The notes under the pieces were generated by a model, which was not told the origin of the DNA, searched no databases, and saw only the letters and a list, made by a program, of their open reading frames with translations. Both the position numbers and the translations under genes were made by a program. A DNA stretch of 64,000 nt, taken from assembly GCA_004794785.1 (NCBI GenBank), contig SJOL01009921.1:329517-393516 (forward strand). Direction: 5' to 3'. Positions within the stretch are counted from its first letter, which is position 1. The number at the start of each line of letters is the position of its first letter. The stretch comes from Opisthorchis felineus (Eukaryota > Platyhelminthes > Trematoda > Opisthorchiida > Opisthorchiidae). Below, one piece after another: positions 12,589-27,300 of this stretch.

Positions 12589-13934
12589 CTAACTTATACT
12601 TAATGGAAATGCATGTGAAGTCACGGGAGTATCGCAATGAACCGGCGCTACTGGATCAATTGATGCTCACTTTTTGAAGAAACGATGGTCTCCGTAGTTC
12701 GTTGATGTACATGTCCGATAATATGTTGCCTGAATATTTCCTGCCGGTGATACCAAATCCGAATCTGCAGGCTCATTGGTTAGCGATAGGGTGCGGTGCA
12801 TGCTAACATGGTCCAAGAAGAACGCAAAACTGTTCAAGCAGATTTATAGGCATGTTAGAGGAAGACACAATAACGGTTAGGATTTCGAAGCACTTTCGAC
12901 ACTTTTACTTCGTGCTTACAGAAAACGAAGCTGATTGTTTAGAAGTGCTGACGGCCAGATGTACTATGTCAGTGGAATCGACAGATGGAGGATGTTCAAC
13001 GTTAGAGTACTGCCACTAGACCGAACGGGTGAGTGATTTAACGGCTTACTGCGCTCAGGTTACCATAACCAAAGAGCTGGTTCTGAGGTGAACGAGTGAG
13101 TGAACGGTGAAGCAGGGACTTGTGGATTGTTAGTAGCGCATCACACTTGGGTGTAGTGTGCGAGATCTGCTGTCATTCCCACATTATTGGCACATATGTT
13201 GCTCACATGTGTGCGCCACAGGAGTCTCCTGGGGACATTTGTGCAGTGACACACTACAGAGGGTGCGGTATTGAGCTTAAACGTGATGAAATCGACCAAT
13301 GATGCCGGTCCCACCATGACAAACAATTAACCAGTCTTAGTGAGCAACGTGATGCCGTCACACTTAACTCCACGGATGGCTTGCAACAAGCTCCCGCATG
13401 CTTGACCACCAATCTCATTCCCTCGGGTCTACGTCAGTGCCGAGTACTTGCACGCTGCTTCTTATTCGGCTCCATGCAAGCCATCTGTGGCTCGCCAAAT
13501 TACGCAGGCATTCAAAGGTTCGACGACTGCTGACCGGCAAACATGACTCAGCAATTTACTGTACTGTCCGTATCGCTGTTTGTTCTGGGCCTAATAGATG
13601 CAAACGAACTGCTCAATGAAACGATCATGGTTGGTAAGTCCCAGCCTAATATCGATCGCAGAAGTGTTCTGACTCCGACTGTATGACCTGCAAGTTTGAG
13701 TTCAACAGAAACATGTGCTACCTCTGAAATTTAGTTGAAGAACCAACATCCGGGCAGCAAACATCGTGCAAACGAGAAGTAACATGCTGCATAAAATTTT
13801 ACTGACGACGGCGTCGTCTTTTAATCAACAGTATACAAATGTCGTAAGCTGTGGATAACTTGACCGATTCGATTCACCTGATGTCAGTTAACCAAAATGC
13901 CCTTTGCGAACGAGTTTCGAGAACCAGCCACATA

Positions 13935-14050
13935 TTTGTTGTAATTAGCACTGAGTGACTGGTCAAAATCCACAAGCAACCACGGCCGGTTTCCCCGTGT
14001 TTGCGGTTCATCAGTTGGGCGCAGTCCCCGGGAGTTGAGAGTCGATCTCA
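13935..14050 (-). repeat. Hammerhead-type repeat with near-complete core
   Basis: On the minus strand CTGATGA (14008-14014) and GAAA (13990-13993) are intact, and GACTGCGCCCAACTG corresponds to the stem I side. The cleavage triplet reads GCC instead of GTC (position 13985), removing the conserved U16.1. The first stem II pair is also mismatched. It is therefore probably dead, but clearly of the family. Confidence 0.62.
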
Positions 14051-17000
14051 GCTGCGAATGGCAATTATAATGAAGCTTTTCATATGCGTAATGAAAACTC
14101 TGAAAGTGGCGATTAGGGACCTCTAGGTCTATCTAGTAGCTCTCTGGTGGTAAGTGCAGTAAACGCATAGAATTTCTGCCGTACATCATTATCAAATTAC
14201 AAATTTTCTAGCCATGCCGTGATTTGTTGCCGAACGTAATATCGTAGCCCGTCAGCCTGCGTCTTTGTTGGCAGTGTCATTTTGCATACCTCGTTTTTGC
14301 ACACCATGTTTGTTCCACGCAATTTGAATGACAAGTCAAATGTTTCATTTGACTGAAAACCTACCCAAGAAAGCGTCCTGTTTAAGCATTCGGACCACTC
14401 AGACTGCCTCGAAATCAATAGTTTCAGACTTGGTATCCATTGAAATACAAGCAGGGCCTCCATCTCCCAGATCTTAGTCTAAGTCCTACGTCAAGAATAT
14501 GCGTGGGCTGTCACAGTAGACAGATCATTCCAGAGGTTCCGAAGCCATGCGATGGCTTTCAGCTGCCCGAACTAGCAGGGGAAAAAGTGCAAGACTTAGT
14601 GTGCTTGTGGGAAACTTATTTGGCACAAAATCCTATTAAACATGAAGTGCGCCGCAGAAGCTTTCTCGAGTAGCTACTTTGAGGAGTGAGTGGGTTGTGT
14701 ATCTGATGGGTTTAGGGGAGAGAACTCTTTTAGGACCTTGGTGAGTTGAGTAAATAGATGCCCAGTACACCTGCTCGTAAGAATAGACCTCTCCTCTGTT
14801 GCTGAACATCCCTTTAAATGAAACGGCACAGCCGTTGCTCACATAACTTCTCCTCATCCAAGTTTTCTTACCGGGTCATTAAGGTTCTCCTCACTTGGCC
14901 CCCTCCATATTATTGATGTAGCTTGCTTTATGGTAGTTTCCCAGAATCATAGACCGTAACCCGGAAATACTATAACACAGCAACACACTGATTCTCATCC
15001 CAATATTTTTCGTGTTTTTCCCATCATTTCCCTTCCACGAAACGTCGCTTGTGGACTATGCGAGAAAAGTGGGTCAGTTTTGTCCAGACTAAATTTTTCC
15101 TCTGGTTCAGACCCTCCAGAATGGCCGAATGAGATTAATGTGGATGAATAGTGCGCCGCTGGAGATTCATTGCGGAAGATTTCGGAACCGATGCTATTTT
15201 ACTGTTGCAACCTGTACAGCTGCCCATTGGTAGCTTGGAAACTTCGGAGAACATTTTCAATTCTGTTTATGATTTGCTGTCCTTTGTTGTCACAATATGT
15301 TACCTTGCTGATAAAAACAGGTATAGCTGGCCTCCTTTACTTTGTATAACATGCTCGAATTGTGCTCCAGCAGCTCGTTTGAGGGCACTTGAAATTTTGG
15401 TGGGATATATGGACATCTGGACCGCACTGCGATGCTAGTGCATTCAATAATTTTCCATTTCGGTTTAACCCACCCAAGATCACTCTCACCTCTTTGAAAA
15501 ATTCCTTCTTTTAAGAAGTACTCATTGGCCGATATTTCAGCAGCACAAAAATGGTCAGAATTACGCATAAACTTTGCACATAAACATTACGTGTATCGGA
15601 CTGTTCTCCCAGGCAGTGGTTGTGCCATGATTCTCCATGAACCGGTCCTTTAGCTCTTTTGTCGTGTTCTAACTTTGATGAAACCAGTGACCAGGCGTGC
15701 GCCATGTCTTAGTTTTGCGAAAACGGTAACGCAACAGGAAATCACTTTCATTTTCCCTGATAGTGGAAATGAAATGTTTCACTGTTGGTTATAATGATAT
15801 CCGGAAATGTCATTTATCTCATCTTAGGAATCACGCAATGGTAAGTGGTTCAGGCCTGTCCAGTAGCCCCACAGATGTTGTCCATGTCCCGACTTGTGAC
15901 CTAGCACGATATCATGATCCACCGCTGGTTTTGCCGTGGCAACCAAACCGCTACCTGCACTGGCCATATAAACATACGAACAAGGTCCCAACTTCATCCC
16001 CTTACTGGTTACAGGTCATTTGTTGCTTTTGATTCCATTTTGCGCGAATTCAGCATAAGTATCTCTTGTTTACTGGATATTTTAGAAACTAGATCAGTAA
16101 CATGACGTGGTTTGATATTCACATATTTATTCTGTCCCAACAATCATATCTGTTTTGCTAAAAATGGCCTCGTTCGGTATAGTCTCGACGAAAGACTTAT
16201 AAGGATTTCACTGTCGAAGTTGACTCGTTGCTGAATTGTTGGCTGTGAGATTTACGCCTGTGACCGCAATCACCCTACATTAATGTCAATGAAATCAGCG
16301 TTGTTTACTGGGCGTTATGATCAGCAAGTTAGTCCCAGATCGCTGGCACCAAGTGGGTGTTTTTTCCTAGAGTCACCCATTAGGTTTCTACCATAAGCAG
16401 TGTGGGAAACGGAGAATTAGTTTGCCCTAGTGAGAGGTCCGTTGTTTGAGGTTCAAGTTTAAGGGCATTATCGTTTTATTCATGTCTGCAGGCTTCACAT
16501 GCATTTTCAGGATACTTGGCTTTGTAAACCGCCTACAGACCGACTACTTCACCCATGGCCGTTGAGGGTATGTAACTATCCTCCAATGCGACGGCGTCAT
16601 TCTGAGCAGGATAATAAACACATTCATTGGATACCCTGTCTTTTCAACGTAATTTGAGCATTCGCCATAAGCACCAGCGATGAAATACTTCAAGTGTGCG
16701 ATTAGTGTAGCAACCCATGGAGTCACACGACCGACTTAACAATGGGAGGGAATGAAGGTCTGAAGTGGAGTTGATTTTCTTTAATACCCTTCATTGTATG
16801 CGCAAAAAGCATAAAATAGCTACCTAAGGTCAAACAAGTTTTGCGGACAGTTTACAAGTGACGAAACACTTTTCCGTCACACGCCGATGAAAATAGACAA
16901 CTCAATGTAGATCACTAGTCGGTTAGTTTCGATCATGCTTGATGTGAAAAAATAAGCCATTTGTCTCGTATGCGTTAGGCTAACACAGCACGTTCAAACA

Positions 17001-20000
17001 ATGCGTTTGTTTGTTCCGCACGTTTTTCGCAGTAGTAGGTCACGTGTGACACTCAGCTGATCACACCAGTCAGGTCAAAGTGTGCAGATGAGCACAGCTG
17101 ATTTGATGGAAAAAACCAGCCCGATGTAAGCATGGTGAAAACAGGAAATGCGAAGGGTTGATACATTGAATCATTTCATGAAGCATGAGTGTACTATATT
17201 CGTACATTTAGTTACAAGTAGTCTACGCAAACCGTTGGGGCGGGTGTTCAGCACTCTTGGCTGAGAGACGCTAGTCTTCTCTGTTGATATAGGTGTGACC
17301 ACAGCATCTGGCAAAACGTGTGAACTTTCAGGAATTGTTTTTCACTATGAGCAGTTCTTTAGAATCCGGAGATTCGAATAGATTTTTCCGAAAGTGGAAT
17401 TCTCTCAGTACCCCGCCCAGGTGACAGGGTATATTCGCTATTGTGCCTGAATCAAACTGTTGTAAATGTTCTGGCAGTGATATTTTGACCTTATCATCGC
17501 AACGGACATTTCGAGCTACCTCGTCGCCGTCTCAGTGATATGCATTAGGAATTTTTGGTAACTGGTCAGCCCGCGCCCGATGAATGCTTTTATTCACAAC
17601 TGTGTTTGTATAGAAACACATTCACGGAACCCTACAATGCAAAGTTTAACGGAAAGCCAAATGGAGTATGCAAGAACCCATGTTTCCAGATTTTTTCTTT
17701 AAGCCTACAAAACTGGTCTCTTATAAACTCCGTCCACTGGTAAATGATGGATTGACTACAGCAGGAAGAGCTTCTTCACGACTACACAAAAGACACAAAC
17801 CATCAATTTGACCGCTGTGTACTGTGCAAAGAAAGGACGCTTTCCCGTATTTTTCGTCCGGGAAGTGACTACCTCACTTTCGAGTTCATTCAGAATGATA
17901 AATCAGTATTAAGCCAAAACGACCTATCGGCACAGAAACACTGCAACTCAGGTACAGGAAATATCCTTTCTAGGATCACGGATTACATGGTGTGATTGGA
18001 AGGAGTCGGTCAAAAATGTTTACAGTGGCGACGTGTAACCAGGCCACTAGATTCCTTGAAGCCATTTTAATTGAATTTGTTTCGGATGATAGGAGGTATG
18101 CTCTGCACGCTTACCAAAGAACTGACCCCAGCTCATAGTCTCCTTATTTGCCGCTTCTGTTTCGAAGTATTTTGTGTTTTGCAGTGCAGAATGATGAAAG
18201 TGAATTAGTTAGTAGTAGCTCATGAGTCATGCGGTGTTGCCATTTGACGAAGCTGATCACTGGCTCAGTGGTCATGTTTGAATAACCGAAATATGTGATA
18301 ATCGCTGCCGTTTCCGGTAACATCTGAAGCAGTTTTCTTAAGGATAATTAGGGAAGCGGTTTTAACTTAATCTGCCATGCTGCAAAACAGACAGTCCCCT
18401 TCAGCTGATACTCACAATCGTCATCACCATAGACAACATGACACTAATGGTGGAGCTGGTCTGAAACTGCCATACAATAATAGAGGAAGGGGGTCTAGCA
18501 AAACGTGAACAGGAAGGAGAGGAATGAGGGCCGACGGTCAAAATCGCCATGACCCATGGAAAATAGTGGAACGGCCTACACATCCCAAGACCGTTGAAAC
18601 AAACACAGTCAAGCATAGTTCTGGACCATGGCGCTGGAGCTGATCCTGTTCCTGATGTATGGACTACAGGACAGGTGCCGCTTTAAGTACTATTAACTGG
18701 GCAAAAACCAAAGAGAGACATTTGGAAGACACTAATAACGAGTAACAAAATATAATGGGGAGTCAGGAGGGATTTGACGGTTGGCAGTAATCCGAGACTG
18801 TAACGGTCGAAAATGGGAACATGTCGGCAGAATAAAGGAGAAAAACGTCCCAGAATCACACCGTTCTCTAAAACAACAGCGGTGTCTGTGACATTAAACA
18901 CACGGAGTTGACGAGATGGTTCAATCATCTCGAATTTCTTGCCTTTTACTTACTTCTTCTCTTGTCCTACAGACCGAATTAGCACCTATATTCAACGGCC
19001 GCACATTGTTCCTGTCAAATACAAGGTCTTAAACTTCGCTATATCTTTGTTGCTTGCTCAAGCGTAAGTCACGATAACGGCAGCTTCAATGACACTTGCA
19101 GTGGTCACTGTTAATCAAATTAGTTTGAAATGGTCACCTTCCCTGGATGTAATGTAGACCATTTTGTGTCGCTCGGAATGGCGTCAGTAAGAATGTTGCC
19201 TCAACTGCTCTGTACCCTTGACTGAATGAATTCCAACTACTGCAGTTCTTGAACTTTGCATTCTGCGCAAAAGTCATACTCATATGGCTGTGAGCTCAGA
19301 TTGGGCCCCACTGACATTTAGGGACACGTGGCTATCCATATTCCAATAATGGAGTCTTTACTGTCTATTTTTCACATGGCAAGTTAATTATAAGAAAAAA
19401 TTGCTTTTTGTTGCTAATTATAGGTCCCTGTCTGTGACAAAACCCCGTGGTGTAATTTTAGGGACAGAACCTACATGGCTGCTTCTTGTCGGTCACATTA
19501 ATTTTGGCATGCCTAAATAACAACTGGGATGCAACTGAAATGAACACTCACCTCAATACGGTAGTTCCTCAGATGCAAGGCTGCCTGTGAAAAGAAGCCT
19601 TTTGGTCTTTCGGGAGGATGGGATCTCTTCTAGAGTAATGCAAGAAATCCAAAGCCACTACCTTGTGATACTGAAAAAATTCCTAAAAAGTGTAACAGCT
19701 TCCGGAATTTTTCAAAGCATTCTGTAGTCCCAAAGCAATTTCTATACTTGTTAAGTATGTAGTGCAACTCATACTAAGTATGAATTACTTTAGAATACAT
19801 TTCAGCTTTTGATCCTGAGCAAAGGGCTTTGGTTATTTGGAAGAACGTTCAACAGTGTCAGTTATAATTACCTGGTTATTTTATCTCAATATTCAAAGAC
19901 TGTCACCTTAATTTGCAGATATATGCATTTCTATCCCGAAATGACAGTGTCTATTGGAAGTCGATATTTACTTTTGATAAAAACTAATAATATTTTTCAG

Positions 20001-21439
20001 CATATTCATCATCAGAAATGTCACCAAAGAATCAGCTTCCGTCCTAGGTCTGACTAGTTCCAAGGTCAACCAGCCGACTTTGCACAACACCGGCTTTATT
20101 CATTTCCCCACAGTTGGTGTCATGTATAGAAGTTGATCCTGGATTGGTAAGACTAAGCTGTACCTGAAAGTTGCCTGGATTTGAACGATTATTGCTTGAC
20201 TTGTGTGCTCAGACTTTTGCTCAGCAGTGGCTTCATCGCATGGCGGAATTACCAAAATGCATCAAGTCAGCAACGAAAGTGAAGAGAGGCAGAATCGCTA
20301 GAGCAGCAAATAAGACTTTTCAGATGAAAGTGGTTGAAGCTTGTATTATGCTTGTCCCACTAGAGTCGTTTCTCACTCCGGACACTAGGCCATAAATTGG
20401 CAACTAGAAGTGAAATCACGTGTAGTCCGATGGAGTGTCGTGAAATCTTTGAGTTTTACTGACTAGGACGCTTAAGAATCATTTGCGCCAGGTCAGAAAA
20501 CCTACAGGACACGTCTGATGCAGAACTCTATCTGTGAGCACGCTGCTACTTTCCAGTTCCAACATCCGGTTACATCTTGCCTAAGCTGCGCATTTGGCCT
20601 GTGCTGTGTAGAATTAGTAAAAGGTACTGGGTAATCCTGGCTGATATAATACAAAATACCTGTGTTTTGCTTGCTATTGTAATGCACGGCCACCCTGCTC
20701 TTGTTTGTTCTTAATAACACTAGACAGTCTACCATTACTTTGCGGCACTTTTCTTTCCTTTGCTATCACCACTGGAGCGCTTTTTCCATCAATTTATGTG
20801 GGTTAAGCTCTCTTATTCATGCATATTATGGTCCCTTCGATGACGCCTCTGTTCACATCAGCCAGACATCTTTCGTAAAGATCGGTAAGTGGTGCACGAA
20901 TATTTCAAGGCAAACAACCACAACATGTTTCCTACTTTTCGAAGTAAGAAGCTAAAGCAGTAGTATTAGGAAGGTGAAACTCAAGATAAATGGTGGCTCC
21001 TGCAGCTTAAGAATAATCCCAAGCAAGAATAGTGGCGAGAGAATTTTGGAAACTACCAGTGCTTCACCTTGCCTTTCTTCATTTGAAAACGCTGACCGGC
21101 TCTTGAAAGGTGATCTTTTTAACGTCTTTCCGTAAATCATTGTGGTTGTGAATTCGTTGCGAATATCTGATAGCTGTTTGAGAAACGGAGTCAGTAACTC
21201 CATGGATAGATGGCTAATGACTTCTTCACAGAGGGTGTGTGCCTGGCACAAACAACCTCCCAAAGCTCTCCTTACTGCCGGTGTGTCGATGATATTGTGA
21301 CAGCTCTTAGATATATCGTGTTTACAAACAAGTTAGAACAACGTAATGTCATCCCACTCTCGGGTGTTTTACTGACAAGCTATAGGAGTGGATTTCTGTG
21401 CAGGAGAACCTAGCGTAAACCTAACTGTGTGGGTCATAT

Positions 21440-21480
21440 ATTCATATATTCAATTCGTATTCGATTCATATATTCAATTC
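21440..21480. repeat. Short AT-rich direct repeat
   Basis: ATTCATATATTCAATTC occurs exactly twice (21440-21456 and 21464-21480), seven bases apart, in an AT-rich patch. No gene context. Confidence 0.85.
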
Positions 21481-24400
21481 TGGAAGTGAAATTTGTCCAA
21501 ACGGCTTGCAAGACAGACGTAGAAATGTATTCTAGTGAATGCCTATACTCGGTTCCCGACTCTTTGGAGGGGTAGTGTGAGAAAGGGCTATCCCGATAGG
21601 TTTAAGAATATCCGGCTCATGCCAAAAAAGAACACTGCGTGCTGTCTGAAAGACGACATTATTTATGAGTGACACATTTTGTGAGATATCTGCGTGCCAC
21701 CTAGCTACAATCAAAGCGTCCAAACCAAGAATCACAATGATCTTTCAACGATGGTCTTTCAACGCCTCAAGCACAAGCTGTCTCTCGTAACAAAAATTAC
21801 GTGCATCTGCCGATTCTAGTGTTAGTGTTCGGCTGCATGAACCGGCCAAAAGACGAGCTAACTAGTAGAAAAAGTAGGAGGGCATCCACCAATGCGACGG
21901 CCAAATGAATATCGAACGTAAAAAGCGCCAGTTCTGAACATTTGTTGGCCCAAATTCACTGTATCAAACTGGAACAGACGTTCCAGACGTTTATACCAGG
22001 TGCATCACTACACCTACATCACTACTGGTACACCAGTATTGGATATCGAGCAGGTGTTACTAAGCTCAACTGAGGCTGTTACCACCCACCTTTGCATTTT
22101 GATCCGAGACCCATTTTTACCCAGGATCAACCACAACCAGGAGTCAGCACGAGTTTCTAGCCTGAAGGCCGATGCTCGAAACTGAATCGCGTAGATTTTA
22201 TTACTCACATAGATCTGCCAAACTGACGTAACAGAGATTTGTTGACAATAATATCCTCCGTTTAGGCATTTTTCGACCAACTAATCGATATTATTCTCCA
22301 ATTTCATTTTTCACCGTGTTGTACTTGACGTAATTCTATTTAACTAAGCTTGACGTTTAAAAGACCGAAAGGAATTCGTCGGGCCGAAGCCTTTTTCATA
22401 ATCGGTAGTTGTAAGGAATCAGAAGTGGTATACGTTTACTTTTTTTAATTAGTAAATGCCAGGAAGAAACGCAGAACTCTTGGTCTTGAAAAATTTCTGG
22501 TGTAAAATGTGAAACTAGCGAGAAACCCTCACAGATTGCCGTCAATTTTTCCTGTATCCTCTATGGCTGCCGTTTTCAGTTTGAGAAGAATGCTACCAAC
22601 GCTGGAAAATATATTTTACAAAGTACTCCTCTATTTCCAGGAAACAACTAATACAAACAACCCGTCCCATCGGCTGGGCTTTCTACACTTTGTTCACCAA
22701 AATGATTAGAGCCAAAGCGTATCCGGGCTTCCTCATCAGATTTTGCGTGTGCGATGGAATCGGTCGCTTCATCCGAAGTGATAAGTCAGAATTACACCGT
22801 CTTGTCTGAGACAGACATGTGCAACAAGGAGAACTTATATGGTGACCATCATTCCTTGTCACTTGGGTAACTAAGAGGGAGAAGATTTCGTGCCAAAATG
22901 GGCTGCAAACAACAGACCCAAATTGTTTAACATGAAGGTGTACCCACATATAACGAAGCAATTTTACTATCAGGTTAATTCCAGACCATTCTTTGAAGAT
23001 TTATCTTGTGTTTAACGCTACGTGCAGTCTGTGTGTATCTCAATGGTGACACGTCCTAAAGGACGGTGCAGAACGCGTAGAACAGGCTAAATTATTGGTA
23101 AGGAAGCGCCTCAAAATTTTGTGATACCGAATTCTCAGTGATTGTTAAATCAACCGTTTACTGAGGTTACCGAAAGTGTTCAATGGCACGAGACCCTTTC
23201 ATTATGATGATTCATCTTGTGGTGCAGACTGATTTTTCGTCGGACCAGAAGGTATATTCTGTTGGGTTCAAATGGGACTGCGTCGTATAGTCGTTGGATG
23301 AAAGTGGACAGAATGTGGCTGTGAACCACGGCCGTACCTTGCATGTTAGGACTCAGCCACCAGGCCTTCCCCAATGATCGAAGGTGGATCATTCCAGGAA
23401 GAGACATTTATTAACTGCCAGATGGGGAGTGGGTTGTCTATAGTGCAGGATTTGTGGTCTTCAAGTTAGCTTGAACTCAACCCTTGTTTATATGGGGGCC
23501 AGGCCCTAACAAATCTCAGCTTTTGTAAAACACAATATCTGGCAGATTTTCGGATAGGTTCGAGATGAGCTCCTTGCAGAAAGATTTCAGCGGAAAATGT
23601 TGGTTTACATTTCAAATTACTCCTGACTATAGCCTTCCCGTAAACCGAAAATTTAATTGGATTGTATCCGTTGTTACCAAAACTGTAGCAAACCTGCGGC
23701 AGATTCATCCTTCGCAAGTTGAACCGCTTATAGTTCCCTCATTGTCCATTAAGTTTTGTGTGCGGGATGAGAACTTTGCGCTACTGCTTCAGATTTGACA
23801 TTTTTGTCGTGGCAGCTGAGGAGTTTGGCTAGCAGGCGTGGCCTTATGAGATCGCCTATTTGCTTGCTTACTTGAGGGTTTGCCCAGTTTGAAGGGAGTT
23901 GAAGAAAACACACTCAGATTGCTTCCTAAAAGTGAGCTTGTGTCACTGTACAGAAAATCAGCTGTTATTTTCACCTATACGGATCACTATAGCTTTTAGC
24001 TAAACATTCTCACTACCGGGCTTTATCGCAGTCGTAAATAGCATGTCCTATCATTTCGCCTGATAAAGGGTACGCAGCAGATAAATTTGCAAGCACTGTA
24101 GCCGTTAGGTTATATAAAAATATTAAAAATTTGCCTTAAATTTGTTAGAAACCGCTTCCGTCGTTTCGACGATTTAGTAACGAATTTCATCATCAAAAGA
24201 ACTGTATTGCATGTCGTGGCTATCCTCAGGACCAACCTCCTCATCTTCTGGAACGAGAGCTGTCATTGCCTGAAGGATCCTTAGACTCTGGACGATGATA
24301 TTTCCACCCCGAATAAACGCGGACCGATTCTAGCACAGTCATCACTTTATAAATGCCGAACGGTTTACACCACTGTGTGATGTAACCTTTAGAGCGCTGT

Positions 24401-27300
24401 ATCAGCATGTTCATCTGGCTGATGTGGTTCGTTGTTTACGGGGTCCAACGTTCACAAAGAATACATATAACCGCTTTTTAAGGTGTCAGATGATGCTCTT
24501 GATAATTTGGCATTCCGAAGGCAGCGCTTTTTTTACAGTATCATAGCCTGATATTCTGATTGATTGAGGGAGTTTTATCCTAAAAGACAACCTCTGTTCA
24601 AAACAATGCAGGTACACAAGGATTCAAATTGCTAATATGAAATTTCTGGACAGCGTAACTCTAGTAGCTCATGGTTCGATCGGAGGGGCCAGTTGAAAAC
24701 CAGAGATTGACTGCGTGTACTGAATGTGCACACTAGATACACGTTGCTGACGACTTGAAAAGGCTGGCTGACCATCAGGCTTAATTTGACTTTGCCCTTC
24801 ACAACGGAATTGACAATACCAGAGCCCAAATCCCCACGCCACTAACAGTTGGAAACAACCAGCCGTCGCTTAAAAGGTGGGTACAACCGTAAATTATTGT
24901 TTGCTTGAGTATGGTTTGCTCCACATTGGCATCTTGGAAGTGAATTACGGTTCCACTTAGCATCTTCTTTTGAGCAATGTAGATGAAAAGGATGCTAAAG
25001 CAGGTAATTTACCGTGCGGCCTATCGGTTTCATGTGGAAAATCATTGCTCGGAGCAAAACTAGCCACAAGAAACTGTCGTACACTTAATTTCATAAAATG
25101 TACTCAGACCCTTCAATGAGCTCAGTAAAAGAAAGATAAGTTAAGTGCGTAGCCAATCCATTATGTCCTACACTGCTAGAAATGTGCCCTATTGTGAGTT
25201 ACAAAACCCGCGTATTGCATGATTGGAAAAAGTCCACTTTGATGCTCACATCTATTTATGGGCTCGCCTGTCCTTGATCGAGCGACAATTTCATACAATT
25301 AGATGAGAGGTCGATCGATACTGAGCGACGACAATTGTCACATTCGTTCCGAAGGTGTTTTTGTTTTTATCTCTCACTCTCACAGAGTTCCACTTCACCT
25401 GCTGCGAACAATAAACCATTGTTAAATTGCGCTTTTCAAGTACGACGGTTTCAATCAATTCACCTGCATGCTGTGAAGTGCGCCTCTAAGTTGTTGTAAA
25501 GTTCATCCTCAGGTATGCAGGTGCTAAGTAATGCGTAATTTATGGAATAAACCAAGTACCCCATGCATGTTTATTACACTGTTAGTGTCTTTAGGGTTTT
25601 CTACGCTACACAACCAGCGATTTTGTTGCCTTATAGGTCATGTGGTGCATAACATTAGACGCCCAACTAGCAATGTCATTATGGGTAATCTTTTTCATTG
25701 CTTTCTGGGATGGAATCCAACAAAATCGGATTCGAAATTCCTTTTCAGAATTTACACTCAGTCGAGCAAATTAGTGAATCACTTTTGATAAGCTAAGCCA
25801 GTTGCTGAAGATGTTCAGAGCTCAATAATTCAACTGCCGTCGTTATATTGGTTGAACACCCTCCACCTAGAGTAGGCGAATAGGCAAAGGACGTACTTAT
25901 CATTAGTTGAAGGGAGAACATATTTGGCTCACCTATGTGGTGGTCTGAGGAGCTACCACACGCTACTGCTGAGCGAGCAGTGCGAAAAACGCCGGTGGGC
26001 ACAATGGTTACATTGCGCCCATACACCGAGTATAGCTGTACCCCAACGGCTCTACTCGCCGGCGAAGCCATTAGGCCCCTCCACAGGATAAGTTGAAGGG
26101 ACAATGTTACGCTTTTTCTTTCTGGTCACTCAATGGGATTTTCAGTGGTGCTAATCGAACCTAGGACCGCTGGAACAGCCAAGTTCAGCTTGCCAATTTA
26201 ATTCTCTAACTCAACTCTGTGTGCACGTGTAATTTGATTATCCTTCACCGGTAGCAACTCACTGATTCGACCTCATGGTTCCCTGCAGTCTATATTGAGT
26301 GGTAATAAGTGAGATGCAAAATTGTGACCGAAATATATGACGACTGTGAATAATGGTGTAAAGCATCTCAAACTGAAGGGAAAACGCTCCTTAAGAACCC
26401 ACAGTAGTGGTTTCTTTTGGTACGCGGAAATTTGTATCTTACAAAATATCCGATTACCTATCTGGATTGTACTTGTTCTGTGTTTTTGTTATGTTGCACA
26501 TATGTAACAACGAATGTACAGATTGTCCATGTGTTGCCAAGGGTTTTACGTTTCAAGTCAAGTTCTTGTTTTAAGTCAAGTATTTTCATCTGTCTATAGT
26601 GTGGAGACAACTGGACGAAAGAATCCTTTCCGAATCAGTCTACTGGCTACCACATAGATAAAATGGTGGCGAATCAATCAAAATGATAAAATAACACAAG
26701 TGGAACAATCAAAGCATTTTCATCGTTGGCACAAAACGTTTTGCATGAAACTATCAAATTGCCATTTGGAGTGGGTGTCAGGATAGGTGGAGTTGAGTGG
26801 CATAAAAAACACCTGGTCACAGGTGTTATCTGTTTCACACGTATTGAACTGGTTGGGGTACGCCAAGTTAAGTAAAAAGCTTGTAAAATCCTATAGTGGA
26901 GATAGAGCAGGATACGGAAAATCATATCCACACGAGCACCTTCGACCTCACGGAGAGTCACGCGTAGACGTAGAGGAATCCGACACGTGACGGGCTGGCT
27001 CTCTGATACCTCTACGCCCTTCGCACTGGACCCAAATAGGATGAAACCGATTATGTGGTCAAGGATCTCGTGAACCACCATAAGTATTCCCCCAAATAAC
27101 AGTACAAATACAAGCCAATGTATTCTTTTTTAAATCTCACCCTCACTGTGAAGACACCTTTATTTTTTTCCAAGTGCCATTGCAAACGAAGGAAAATATA
27201 TAGGGTGGCCAATAACCAACCGATAGACCAGTCATCAGCCGAACGTGTCGACAGATTTTATTTAACCAAAACCGCAAACGAGGTTTCTATTCTTAGTAAA

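Larger units (their letters stand above)
5716..27300. other. Gene-poor stretch with scattered relics
   Basis: About 21.6 kb without a supported gene. It contains the hammerhead relics at 11.2 and 13.9 kb, the doubtful frame at 12.0 kb, a hairpin-rich patch at 13.15-13.26 kb and the direct repeat at 21.4 kb. Intergenic or long-intron DNA is the likeliest reading. Confidence 0.5.

Noticed and set aside
16420..16475. GAGGTTCAAGTTT with a preceding TAGTTTGCCCTAG, tRNA-like
   Set aside because: Too divergent from both promoter boxes; no stems.
26130..26190. Minus-strand AGGTTCGATTAGC, B-box-like
   Set aside because: Two B-box positions mismatch and no convincing A box or cloverleaf was found.
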